Notes under the pieces: generated by a model
What the model was told of the DNA's origin: nothing
What the model saw: the letters and a program-made list of their open reading frames with translations, nothing else
The model's database searches: none
Source of the DNA: Fratercula arctica
Taxonomy: Eukaryota; Chordata; Aves; Charadriiformes; Alcidae
Direction of reading: 5' to 3'
NCBI GenBank assembly: GCA_947846985.1
Contig: CANTUZ010000001.1
Coordinates: 3,162,001 to 3,226,000 of the forward strand
Length of the DNA stretch: 64,000 nt
Part shown: piece after piece, positions 36,801-47,628 of the stretch
How the letters are laid out: every line of letters begins with the position of its first letter
How positions within the stretch are numbered: position 1 is the stretch's first letter
Position numbers and translations under genes: made by a program

Positions 36801-37885
36801 CACGTGAGCATCTCTGCTGAGCACAACGTTGCATGATGCAGTGTTTCACGCTTTCTAACCACATGCTTCTCTAAAATCTGTATGGCTTACTCAGCCAAAA
36901 CAAGGATGGTGAGACAGCGAGATCGAATCCTTTTCTTACAATAGGTATCTACACACAGTCACATCTTCAGGATTGTTGCAAGGACAGTCATAGTGCTGGT
37001 GGTCTCCTGAAACCCTCTCCAGCTCATTGACTCGCATCTGCTTTCAGCAGGGAGTGCCAAAGCAGAGATCACACTGACTTTGTTAAAACCAAAAATCCAG
37101 CCTGGTTCCCCAGCAAAAAAAATGTGTTGGTCAGAAAACTTCTAGGCGGCTTTAATGGAAGTGGTAGATGGAATTTTTCCTGAATGCATTATGTCTTTTT
37201 GTTTCAGCAATGTGGAGACTTTAGCATTGATGTGGAGAGCAGAAGCAAGCCCTGCCCCAAAGACCTTGGAGTCTACATGTGAAAGAAGAAAGAGGATGCA
37301 GGTGACTGAGGAAATGATGAAACAGAGTAAATTAGTGAGGAGGAAAGTGTTCTCTGTACTTCAAATCCTTTATCAAATCCTTCGTGAGTATCTTGATGAA
37401 TGAGAGTTTTGCAGCCCTGGCTCTGCCGTTGGGGGTTACCCTTGAGTTCAGGCACTGGAACAACCCTGGGATTGTTCTCCTCATTCCTATTTAAAAATCA
37501 GAGCACTATGTGTCTCCTGGGATATCAATCTGTCAGGCTGCAGAGATTATTACTACATTAAAATCATGCATGGAGCACCTGCAACCTTGGCTCTTTATTA
37601 TTACAGGTGTGCATCTGCAGGCAGGAAGAATTTAGGAATTAAAGAGGATAACATCACTGAACAACCTGGGAACAGGGGAACAAGCTGATTGAACGGTAGA
37701 TTTAGCCACCAAGCGCGTGGTAGAGTGGTGTGTCTTTCCCTGTCTTCACAGCTTGGGGCCAGGAGGAGTGGGGTGATCTGTCATTTCGGGCCACACTTTG
37801 CTGTGATGGTCACAGTTTGCTCTCTCCAAGTGAAAGCGTTTTGTGTGAGAGCAAGACTGAGCTGAACTTGCAGGATAAAAGTAAG
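33900..37885. other. Intergenic stretch; no convincing gene
   Basis: Two - strand frames of about 200 codons overlap each other between 34808 and 35471, and a + frame of 143 codons covers 35201-35632. Simultaneous openness in several frames indicates stop-poor GC-rich sequence, not a gene. One exon-like segment near 37207-37403 is discussed in the findings. No CR1 is evident here. Confidence 0.5.
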
Positions 37886-37889
37886 GCTG

Positions 37890-38008
37890 AGGAACCTGAT
37901 CTGACAGTGGAGCTGGTCCTGCTGTGAGCAGAGGTTGGACCACAACCTCCAGAGGTCCTACCACAACCTCCAGAGGTCCTTCCAACCTCAATCGTTCTCT
38001 GATTCTGG
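37890..38008 (+). mobile_element. Old CR1 LINE 3' fragment with internal tandem duplication
   Basis: GAGCTGGTCCTGCTGTGAGC, AGAGGTTGGACC and TCCTTCCAACCTCAATCGTT with CTCTGATTCTGG resemble a diverged CR1 3' end. The block CACAACCTCCAGAGGTCCT is duplicated in tandem inside it (about 37940-37980). Confidence 0.75.
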
Positions 38009-38044
38009 CCCTCATCGCAATGATGAGGGAAGTGTCAGGCAATT

Positions 38045-38395
38045 AGCGCTGGTGCAAACATCTCAGAGGGTTACAATAAGTGCTGCAAAGTCCACCTGGC
38101 AGCCAGTAACGAGTGGCATCCCTCAGGAATCAATACTGGCATTGAAAATGTTGAATGTCTTCATTGGTAACCTGGATGATAACCACTCTCAGCAAGCTTG
38201 TGGCACCAGACTTGGGTAGGGGAGTGGCCAATGTGCTGGAGAGCATGGCTGCTACTCTGAAGAGTATGAGAGAAATGGGACAGGCTGGGGAAATGGGCTG
38301 ACAGGAACCCTACAAAGTTCAACAAGGGCAAGTGTGAGTTCTTACATCTAGGGTGGAATAACCCCCTGCAACACTAGGGATGGGGAGGCTAAACC
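38045..38395 (+). mobile_element. Old CR1 LINE internal fragment (reverse-transcriptase region)
   Basis: The + strand reads as a decayed CR1 reverse transcriptase. A segment resembling STWQPVTSGIPQ is followed by LNVFIGNLDD. Nucleotide blocks CAAGGGCAAGTGTGAGTTCT and GGTGGAATAACCCCCTGCA correspond to the KGKC and WNNPLQ parts. Frames are disrupted. It lies directly after a CR1 3' end, so the two pieces come from different insertions. Confidence 0.8.
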
Positions 38396-38399
38396 CTAG

Positions 38400-41300
38400 G
38401 AGATGGCTCTGCAGGAAAGGAAGGACAAGGCTCTGTCCTCACCATCGTCATGTGAGGCTAGCTGAGCACTGCAGACTCTTCCTGCCGTAAAGGGGGTGCA
38501 GTTCATCAGGTAGAAGTTTGAAGGCTGTCCTGGATAAAATACCAAGAAATGTGCCATGTGGAGCTACTGCACAGCCAAGGAAAACAGGGTTTTTCCCATC
38601 TGTCCAGCATGTCCTGGAGCTTTCCCCAAGAATTGCATCTTCCAGCCCCTGCCCTTCCACCTATAGACGTTATCATGGAGAGGAGGCTCTTCACTCAACG
38701 TGTTGGTCTTTCCCTATGATTAGTCCTCTTAAATGATGAAGGAAGAAGACAAAGCTTGGTGGACACTTGCAAGTCCTGCATTTGTGTTCTGCCACAAAGG
38801 TCTTCTCTATTAACTCTCCCCATACAATGCTGTCTGTAGGAGTCCTTCTCAGGGGTGTGGTCCAGATCCATCAGAGAGGTGTCAAAGCACGGAGGTATTC
38901 CAGGGCTGTTGGTGCTCAAACTCAATCAATGGTGGTGGGGCAGGGTGTGTTATCTCCAAACCCGAAATAAACATGCGCAAATGGGTTGCCACTAACCTTT
39001 GGAGGTGGCTGGAATGTTCTCCAACTTTCACTGTGCTGCCGAGATGCTGCTGAGGGGTCTGCTGGACATGTTGTGTTGCTGAAACACCCGGGTTGCCTTC
39101 CTGGTGCCAGTCAAAATAGAGAGCTTGGCTTCATTTCTGCGTTGGCTGCTGGCACTGACACCTCTCTGGGGATGGCGCTGGAAGGGCCAGCGTGCAACTG
39201 CCCACTGATGACGGGCCTGGTGAACACCTTCTCAGGCTGAAGAAGTGAAAAATGACAGTAATTTCCTGCCCACGCCAACCAAGCAGAAATGTTCTCCCAT
39301 GAAGTTTTATGAGGCTTCAGAGCCTGGAAATGTATGAAAGGCAGAAAGGACTGATCAACAGAGAGGGAAAAACTGATTGAAAGGAAATTAATGTTGTTGA
39401 AACCTTGTGGAAAAATTAGAAACTCCTCTGAAGACCTGGGGCCTGATTCTGGCCCGACACAGCGAGGTGCAAAATCTCACTGAATCCAGCACTGCGGGTT
39501 TGAAGAGCCCCTCACAGAGACTTCAAAACGCTGTAAGTGTGCAGGAACTGATGCAAAGCGTGGACACAAAGGAGATGGGTGCCTAGAGGCTGGCATTTCC
39601 CTGCCCTGATGCTAGAAGGGGTCTATCATAGATACCATGAGTTTTGTGGGGTTTCATGGTGTCTTCAGGAACATCCCAACTACCAGTGCTCCATGGGGGC
39701 TCCCCACGCCCTGCTTGTTGGTGAGTCCTTCAGGGGATGGCATGGGAAGGGATGTCTCATCCAGCCCGAGGGCGCATGCGCTTATAGGCACGTATTTTCA
39801 GATGTCCTGGCTCTAACCCAGAGGTTGAGGCACATGTGGGGACACCTCCAAGCCCTGGCTCCTTCTTACACCTTCCATCCCCACCAGCCAAAGCTAATGA
39901 CTTTCCAGGGGCTGGGTCTTTTTCCAGCCTTTCAAGGCATCAGGTCCCAGCTTTTCCAACCTCAGCCCCCTTCCAGACCCAGGGACAGGAGGTCGTGGCC
40001 TGGCGTGGCCTCGAGGCACCCACAGCTTCCCGTGGGCTGGACAGGAGAGGCTGAAGCAGCATCCTCTGTGCAAGAGTCACCGGAGAAACACCCGCTCTGG
40101 AGGTGATTCCATTGCATCCTTGTTCTGCTCTTTCACCCTGAGGGATTTCGTTGATGCTGGGGAGTCCAAGGCAAAGGGGTGAGGGAAAATGTAAATGAGA
40201 AAAAAATTGCAAAATGGAGAAAAAAAAAAAAAAGAAATATCTTAATTTGCATGTGGGGTTTTGGTATTTGTTGCATTCAACTCACCAAGATGCTGGAAAA
40301 TACAGTAATTGCACGGAGTGCAGTCGTGCAATTTTTGTGAGGTATCGAATGAGTGGCTTTTAGAAATAACCGCCTTTCTTCTTTAATGTTGCATTTGAAA
40401 ATTTCTGAGCTTATTAACGCTTCTTGAAGGGTGCAGTTTGAGCTCTGGGGAGAATATAGACGCAATTTTCCAAACGGAGGGCAGCCTGGGCTTTTTGCAA
40501 CCCCACAGCAAGTTTTAGATACAAACTCCTTACTAACCTTGTCGTTAACCTTATTGTTGCTATTTTGTAGGTAACATCCCTGTGTCATGAATACCTTTTC
40601 CCCCTGGATCTCCAAGTACTGTTGAGATGAGGGCAGGTTTATTATCTCTGCTTTAGAGATAGAGAAAACAAGACATACGGATGGTATTGGTCTGTTTTTT
40701 TTACACCTGAACTAATTGCTTGAGACTCCCTTTATTGTCACTGGGGACAGACGGACACTTTTATTCATTTCATCCTAATATAGATGATTAAAATAGGTCA
40801 GATGACCGGCTTCAACCTATTTATGCAGTGTTTGTGACGGCACCTAAGGAGACGGGAGAGGGGAGTAGAGACAGCCATGTATCTATACGAATATTTTTTC
40901 TCTTTAACTACACATTCAAGATACAAATATCTAAATACTCACAGGCTCTTTCCTGTACTAGTATGTGATGATGGATGGATAGATAACCTTTCTCCATAAA
41001 AATATACATAGTTAAGGGTAAATTTTTCATTGTCATCTCCAGCTTGTGTTTAACAATTTCTTTCCCTCGTATTTTTTTTTTTTTTCCCTTGGAATATTGT
41101 TGTGGGTGGAGAGATCTGACCTGTGTCTAACATAATATTCTTGGATGGGTTTTTTGAGTAATGGCACTGTTACTGTACAACCTCCAGCAAGAACAATTTG
41201 CAAAGTGTTGCAAACTTTTCAAAATGACCTGACAACAGCTCTCCGACCAAAGTGGTTTCGCAGGGATCTGTTCCAGCATCGCAGGGCTTGGAAAGAGGGA

Positions 41301-41685
41301 GGCAAAAAAAGGCATCAGAGGTCTGTGCGAGCTGCCCTTTGCTTCAGGTTTGTAATGCTGGTGATGGGGCTTGAGGTCTGATGCTGCAAGCCCCACGCAG
41401 GGGAGTCTTTCGCTTTGGGACAAGAGAAGGTCAGTGTGCTGAATGCTTTTGGAATAGCCTGAACCTGGAGTTACGGGGTCACTTTTATGATTATCTCAGA
41501 GGGTTTCTCTTCACCCATGACCATCTAGTGCATGAGTGCGGAGCAGAGGTGTGAATACATAGCCAGCAGACTTGTGCTCAGACCCTGCAGGGACCCTACA
41601 AACAAGAAGATGGTCACACAAATGTAGATGTTGATGCCTTCCTTGTGGACACACTGTTCCCCTGGGCCAACCCTGCCACCAGGAC
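38400..41685. other. Intergenic stretch; no gene seen
   Basis: Open frames up to 175 codons (+, 39579-40106) lack splice sites and homologous-looking motifs. An A run lies at about 40220-40234. The AT-rich part around 40740-41000 has little low-complexity sequence and no repeat signature. I see no definite element there. Confidence 0.5.
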
Positions 41686-41687
41686 TT

Positions 41688-42119
41688 CATAGAATTACAG
41701 AATTGTCTAGGTTGGAAGGACCTTTCAGATCATCGAGTCCAACCATGAACCTAACACTGACAAAACCACCACTAACCCATGTCCCTCAGCACCACGTCTG
41801 CCCAGCTTTTAAATACCTCTAGGGATGGTGACTCCACCACTGCCCTGGGCAGCCTGGTCCAATGCTTAATAACCCTTTTAGTGAAGAAATTTTTCCTAAT
41901 ATCCATCCTAAACCTTGAGGCCATTTCCTCTTGTCCTATGGCCTGTTCCTTGGGAGAAGAGACCGATCCCCCCTGGTCACACCCTCCTTTCAGGGAGTTG
42001 TAGAGAGCGAGAAGGTCTCCCCTCAGCCTCCTTTTCTCCAGGCTGAACACCCCCAGCTCCCTCAGCTGTTCCTCACAAGACTTGTGCTCCAGACCCCTCA
42101 CCAGCTCCGTTGCCCTTCA
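41688..42119 (-). mobile_element. CR1 LINE fragment, 3' end (about 430 bp)
   Basis: The inverted 3' end lies at the left (AGAATTGTCTAGGTTGGAAG). The - strand of the right part encodes the ORF2 C-terminal remnant [20 protein letters not shown]. Same group as the 16.4 and 25.7 kb copies. Confidence 0.93.
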
Positions 42120-42124
42120 CACCA

Positions 42125-45100
42125 GTCTACTTTCTTCAGACCTGCTCATGGTAAAATACAGGTCCAACTGCCATGAAACTATGGAGAAACTATACCTAGG
42201 AGGGACCCCGGTGAAAGTTGCTGCTGTAGGATCTGAGGTCTTCATGATGCAGCATAGGCTGGTCTGATGCATCCGGAAGCCTCGGTGTTACTTTTGCTAT
42301 CTAAGGTTTTCAGAAATGAATTTCTTCCTCCCTGTGGGGTTTAGGTCCCCCAAGGGTCTGAACAGTGAAGGTGATTCTTCATAACTAGGCTTTAAATCTG
42401 CTAAAAGCCAATTGTCTACCAAGATTTATTGCACGAGCCCATTGCAGACAGGTCTAATGTGGGACTCTCGTGCTGTCACGCCAATACTTACAGCAACGAG
42501 AGAAATAGGATATGGTGTCTGGGTCAGATGGGGTGGGAACTTAACATTATATTAAGGTGCTTTGATGGTTATCAAAGGATTTAAGAGGAGTTTTGCTGTG
42601 TGGGTGGGAGGAGGAGACTGCAGGGAAGAGAAACAACAGGTTCATGGTGAGCTGGTGTGGAGAAACCTTCAAAAGCGTGGTGGGACCCAGAGTGTCAGGA
42701 GCACTGATGCTAGCACCCCGCAAATATTGGTGGGCTGATGACTGATGGATTTGCGATCTGTAATGAAGCAGTGATTGAAGGCATCAGTAGGAGACCCATG
42801 CCTGCCTGTCCTAGGCACTAGTAGAAACACCCTCTGGTGTGTGCCACAGCTTTTGTGCCCCGAGGGAGGTCAGCATCTTTCCCCTGATGCCAATGGATGC
42901 TGTGGGTCCCGCACTGTGCAGGGCAGCAGGATCTGGCCTCCTTTCCTACCCCACCCCTTCCAGTGGCAAGCATCTCTCTTCAGTATGACGAGTGTGTGGG
43001 GCCTCAGCCAGACTCCGTGGCTGGAGTGCCAGATGCCGCACAAACACAGCAAAGCCGAGACAACCGTAATGAGGGAAAAAGGCTGCCTTATTAATTGCAG
43101 ATGGGGAACCAAGGGCAGGAATGAAACAAGCCGCCTGGGTTGGCAGACTGGATGGTTGGAAATGTCCCTAGATTGCCTGAATCCTCTTAACCATGTCTTA
43201 ACCACCGGACCCCCATGTTGATGTCCTCCACAAAGCAGCCTCTGCCCATGAGACTGAAAGCAGGGATGCAAGTGAGACACCAAATTTACCTGGACCCCCA
43301 AAGATGTGTGACCAACACCCCCTTGTTCCCCACTGAACAAAGCCACGGGCAACCGATCTCCTGCCCACGTTCCCTTGCGATGAGCCCTTCCTCCTTTGTG
43401 CTAACGGGCTCCTCTGGAAGCAGTAAAGTTTGCTTGAACCATTATTAAAATAATAGAGAGACCCCAGAGGATCTTTAACCAGGAGATCTTTAATAATTAC
43501 TACCTCCAAGACTCTTGCTACTCCGTTTGAACCAGAGTTTCTCATGCTATCTGAGTCCTGGAGCAGAGCTCAAGTCCATTCCCACCGGGCTACGAGTGCC
43601 ATGTGACTTAATTGTCCTCGATATTTTTCTAGTCACGTCAAGGGCTTCCTTGGAAATGTTATATAGCTGAGAAATAGTTTATTATTTGCTGTCAGGGGGC
43701 AAATAACACCAGGGCATCTCTAAAGACGTCTATAACGTATCTGCATAATGTGAAGGTTAAAATAAATCAGTAAAAGGAGCCACTCTCCTGAGGGCAATAT
43801 ACTGTAAAATATTTCATCGGAAGGCCTGGATATTATTGCGCTTGTAATTAATCTTCCTGGTAATAACACGGCTTGTTTTCTCCTGCCGCGTTATCTCACT
43901 CAGTGTTTTTGCCGGCCGCTAGATGTCGGGGAAAACCCTTTCGCCATCAGTTTTGAGAGAATTTCTCCCAAAGTTGGGAGTTGCTGAGTTTCTTGGTTCG
44001 TTTGAGCTCCGGGAAAATGCCTGGTGCGGCTGGGAAGCGGAGATGCCTCGGCTGCTGCTTTCAGCTGCCAGCGTACGAGCTGCAAAGCTGACCTGTCCCC
44101 CAGCTTCTCCCCTTGGTTTGCAGCCGCGGATCATTTTGTACAGCTGAAGAGGCTGAGCACTGATGGTATTATACCCCCAGCACTGACCATCTTTCACCCG
44201 CTGCATGCAAATCATCTGTGTTTGTATCGTTACCCCTCCTGAATTTTACCTGGGTTTTAAACCCAGGCTTTCCCGAGCATTTGTAACCCTTCTGTTCTCA
44301 GATCATCACGTTGCGAGCGTGCCGTGACTTGATTTTTATGGCCGGAGGGAGCAGTTTGTGTCTGCGAGATGAGTGATGGGGACAAATCTTGTGCAACCAA
44401 TACACGCCTGCAAGGAGCCGCGACTCAAAATGGACGTTGGGAGCCCGCGGCTGGGGAAAGGTGATGGGAGAAGACACTTTGTGGGTGGTTCTTGCATGGA
44501 AGGAGGCCGTCTTGGTGCGGTGTTCCCCTCCTATATCACGCACACGCAGCTGAGGCATGAACCTCCTCCCCGGGAAGGGTCAGACTCCTTCACCGAAAGA
44601 ATTCAACAGGAAGGTGCCGGAGATCCACATGTCACTCCCTGTCTCTGAGAGTCATTGCAACACATTTTATTTTTTTTTTTTTTTCACACGGGGGGGGCGG
44701 AAAGGGGGGAAAAAAAATGCAAACCGTGAGTCCCACAAAACGGAAATGCTATTGAGATGTTTTCTTGTTAGTTAGCCTCCTCGGCTGCGGGCTTCCTGAC
44801 TCTTGAGCAAGAAGAGCTGGTTGCTGCAAATAGCTCTGCCACTCAAAGCCGTGACCTGCTGGAGAGGCCCAGCGCTCTCCTGAAGGGTCGTGTCTGGGAA
44901 GAGGATGCTTGAAGGTAAAAGGTTAGTGCAGGAGGGCAGAAAGGGGGGTTTCTGACATTTGGAGACAACATAAGAGCTCCCGCCTGTCGTGTCTCCTGGG
45001 AGTCCTCCCCGCCCTTGGCCTGCCTTTGCTTTTTTAGCCCAGCCTGCTGCAACTTGAAAGTGGGCTTTGTCCCCTGTTCTAGAAAACAGATAGGGAAATC

Positions 45101-45820
45101 TTCTCCCTGGGTCGTGGTGTATTTTAATTCATAAGTTTCTTCCTAATCTGCACGGCCTTTCCAGGGGAAGCTGAGGAAGGTGTGGCTGGGTCTTCTTGGA
45201 GCGCACGTGTTTGAACTGGTGCGGCGTGTAGGAGTTTTGCTGCGGTCAAGAGAGGCTGTAGCCATGGTCATAGTGATGGGAGACAAAGACGGGTTTTGTA
45301 AACATAAATTACAGGCGTGACCCATGTTTCTTTCTTGCCAGGGTGTTTGCTGCACGCAGGCATCCCAATGCATCCTACCCCAGCTCAGGCAATGCTCTTC
45401 TGTCTCCATCCAGCTGGAAAGGTTTCAGTGTTTCCAGTGCTGTGAAATGCTGAATGTTTGCCACAAATGAAACAGAACAATCTTTGCTCTTTTCTGTTTT
45501 CTTTTCTACTGGTCTTACGGGAATTTCCTCAGCAAAGGACAAAAATCTCATGTAAGCTGCATGTAGAAAAACTTTATACTTAATGTTACTGAGAGCGAGA
45601 TTTGATTCACTGCCTCCACACTGAACCTGGTAGCTCAGCCTCTTTAACCATAACCTGTCCTTGTAAACCGTGGTGCTCAGAGATAGGATGTATGTGGGTG
45701 AATGGATGTCTCTGGCCACCGGCGCCAGTTTTGAAGACAAGATGAACGTCCATCGGCTACTTTGCTCCCTTGTAGTGTAAGTCTGGGTGGTGGAGCTACA
45801 GAGACTCCTTTTTTATGGGA
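42125..45820. other. Intergenic stretch; no gene, includes CpG-richer block
   Basis: No coherent exon is seen. Overlapping open frames near 42775-43545 (148, 160 and 115 codons) are open on both strands at once. A T-rich run followed by G runs lies at about 44669-44710. The block 43880-44600 has visibly more CpG than its surroundings and is listed separately. Confidence 0.45.
43880..44600. promoter_or_regulatory. CpG-enriched block, possible regulatory element
   Basis: By eye CpG dinucleotides cluster here (for example GCCGCGTTATC, GCCGGCCGCTAG, GCAGCCGCGGATC, GAGCCGCGACTC, GAGCCCGCGGCTG), unlike the flanks. The preceding 300 bp (43.6-43.88 kb) is AT-rich, unique-looking sequence with GCGCTTGTAATTAATCTTCC. 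No transcription start, exon or known promoter motif is identifiable. It could be an enhancer or simply locally undecayed CpG. Confidence 0.25.
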
Positions 45821-45823
45821 CCT

Positions 45824-45957
45824 ATCATAGAATCATAAAATCATTTTGGTTAGAAGAGACCTTAAAGATCATCAAGTCCAACCATTAATGTATCACTGGC
45901 AAGTTACCACTAAACCATGTCCCTCAGCAATACATCTGCATGTCTTTTACATAGCAG
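45824..45957 (-). mobile_element. CR1 LINE fragment, extreme 3' end
   Basis: CATAGAATCATAAAATCATT, then GGTTAGAAGAGACCTTAAAG and ATCATCAAGTCCAACCATTA are the inverted CR1 3' end. Similarity continues through CCATGTCCCTCAGCAATACA and fades near 45957. Confidence 0.9.
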
Positions 45958-45989
45958 AGCCTGTGGGATTTCATGACCTTGAGCATGGA

Positions 45990-46290
45990 GAAAGCTTTGG
46001 GACAGAAGGAAGCTCAAGAGACCACCTAGTCTAAATGCCTACACCAAGGACCGTGCCGTGCTGCCAGTTCCTAAAAACCCGCAGCAGGAATGAGTCTAGA
46101 CTTTTTCAGTGTTTCTCTTCCATCAACTTAGTAGGTTTCCTTTGGAGCCAACCTAAATTTTCTGTGCTGCAAATGATGCCAAGACAGTCATCACGTTCCC
46201 TCCATGCGCTTCTTTTCTCTAGGCTGGGTCGTCATCACCCCCCCCAGTCTTTCTTCATTAATCATATTTTCTTCAGTCTCTTATATCCTT
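45990..46290 (-). mobile_element. Possible ancient CR1-like fragment
   Basis: The order GACCACCTAGTCTAAATGCC, then CTTCTTTTCTCTAGGCTGGG and CAGTCTTTCTTCATTAATCA faintly resembles inverted CR1 or a related LINE 3' region. Similarity is low and boundaries are guesses. Confidence 0.35.
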
Positions 46291-46365
46291 GTTCTTCTGA
46301 CAGCTTTTCCTGTGTGTGATCAGTATTTGACTGCCCTTTTTCACAGTGTTGATGGTGTTTAAAAA

Positions 46366-46598
46366 TGTTATTTAGAGTAGACATAGGGAAGAAATGTTTT
46401 ACGCTGAGGGTGGTGAGACACCAGGCCAGGTTGCCCAGAGAGGTGGAAGATGCCCCATCCCTGGAAACATTCCAGCCCAGGTTGGACAGGGCTCTGAGCA
46501 ACCTGATCTGGTTGAAGGTGTCCCTGCTTGTGGCAGGGGGGTTGGACTAGGTGGCCTCTAAAGGTCCCTTCCAACACAAACCGTACTATGATTCTATA
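46366..46598 (+). mobile_element. CR1 LINE fragment, 3' end (about 230 bp)
   Basis: It begins near TTAGAGTAGACATAGGGAAG, includes ACGCTGAGGGTGGTGAGACA, and ends CTTCCAACACAAACCGTACT with ATGATTCTATA. It is 5'-truncated. Confidence 0.92.
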
Positions 46599-46756
46599 TG
46601 TATGGTTGGTTCCTTAAGATGAAGCTAAGATGAAAAGAGAAAGGGTAAAGATGACTGAAAAAAAGGCCTTCTATTTCCCAGGGCTGATCCAATACATGTC
46701 TGTCATTCTCTTTCTGAATTAAAGTTGCAGAATTTAGTTAAAGGGACATTTAGCTT

Positions 46757-46779
46757 CACACACACACACACACACACAC
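46757..46779. repeat. (CA)n microsatellite
   Basis: About eleven uninterrupted CA units, followed by CCCACCCC. Confidence 0.9.
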
Positions 46780-47361
46780 CCACCCCTTTCAACCCGAGAC
46801 ACAAGATAGTGGTTGTGTCTGTTAACTGGCTTCCAAGGCACAGTTGATTTCTTGCCTAAATATTAGGTGCCTTCCCCAGAGAAGGAAAGTTCTGTCTCAT
46901 TGCATGGATCTTCTGTACTTTTCCTGGAAACCAAATGAAAAATCACAGTTCTGCAGAGGCTGGGAGGCTGTTGTGACAAAATGAATTGGAGCAAAAGATA
47001 ATCACCTATTGTTATACTGCAGAACTCCTTGACCGGTTGGGATTCCTCCAAGAGCCAATTGGACATGATGAATAGCGGTAATTTCAGAGCTATGCATATT
47101 CTCAGGGTTTGCAGTTTTCCATATCTACTGCATGATGGAGAGGGGGGAAACCCCAAGGTTTCTAATCAGCTCCAAGTCAGCAGTCTGGACTCTATCCTGC
47201 AGCTTCCAGCTGGTGAGGTGTTTGCAAAGGAACGACTCATGCCTACAGCAAACATAAGCCACCCTTCTGCTTCCAAAATGCTAATTTATACAGTATTTGC
47301 TAGAGAAGTTGGGAAGCAGGTGTCTCCTTCATCTGGATTGAAAGACGTTGCACTTTTGCAT

Positions 47362-47628
47362 AATCATAGAATCATAGAAGCATAGAACCATAGGGTTGGA
47401 AGGGACCTCTGGAGACCATCCAGTCCAACCCCCTGCCAGAGCAGGGTCACCCAGAGCAGGTGGCACAGGAACGCCTCCAGGTGGGTTTGGAATGTCGCCA
47501 GAGACAGAGACTCCACCACCTCTCTGGGCAGCCTGTGCCAGTGCTCCACCACCCTCAAACTAAAGAAGTTCCTTCTCATGTTTAGGTGGAACTTCCTATG
47601 CTCAAGTTTGTGCCCATTACCTCCTGGT
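47362..47628 (-). mobile_element. CR1 LINE fragment, 3' end (about 265 bp)
   Basis: The left edge has repeated ATCATAGA units (AATCATAGAATCATAGAAGC), then GGGTTGGAAGGGACCTCTGG. It shares AGCAGGGTCACCCAGAGCAG with the 13.5, 50.7 and 55.0 kb copies. It ends near TTGTGCCCATTACCTCCTG. Confidence 0.93.

Noticed and set aside
42775..43545. Overlapping open frames of 148 (+), 160 (-) and 115 (-) codons
   Set aside because: Openness on both strands at once indicates low stop density in GC-rich sequence, not coding. No recognisable motif.
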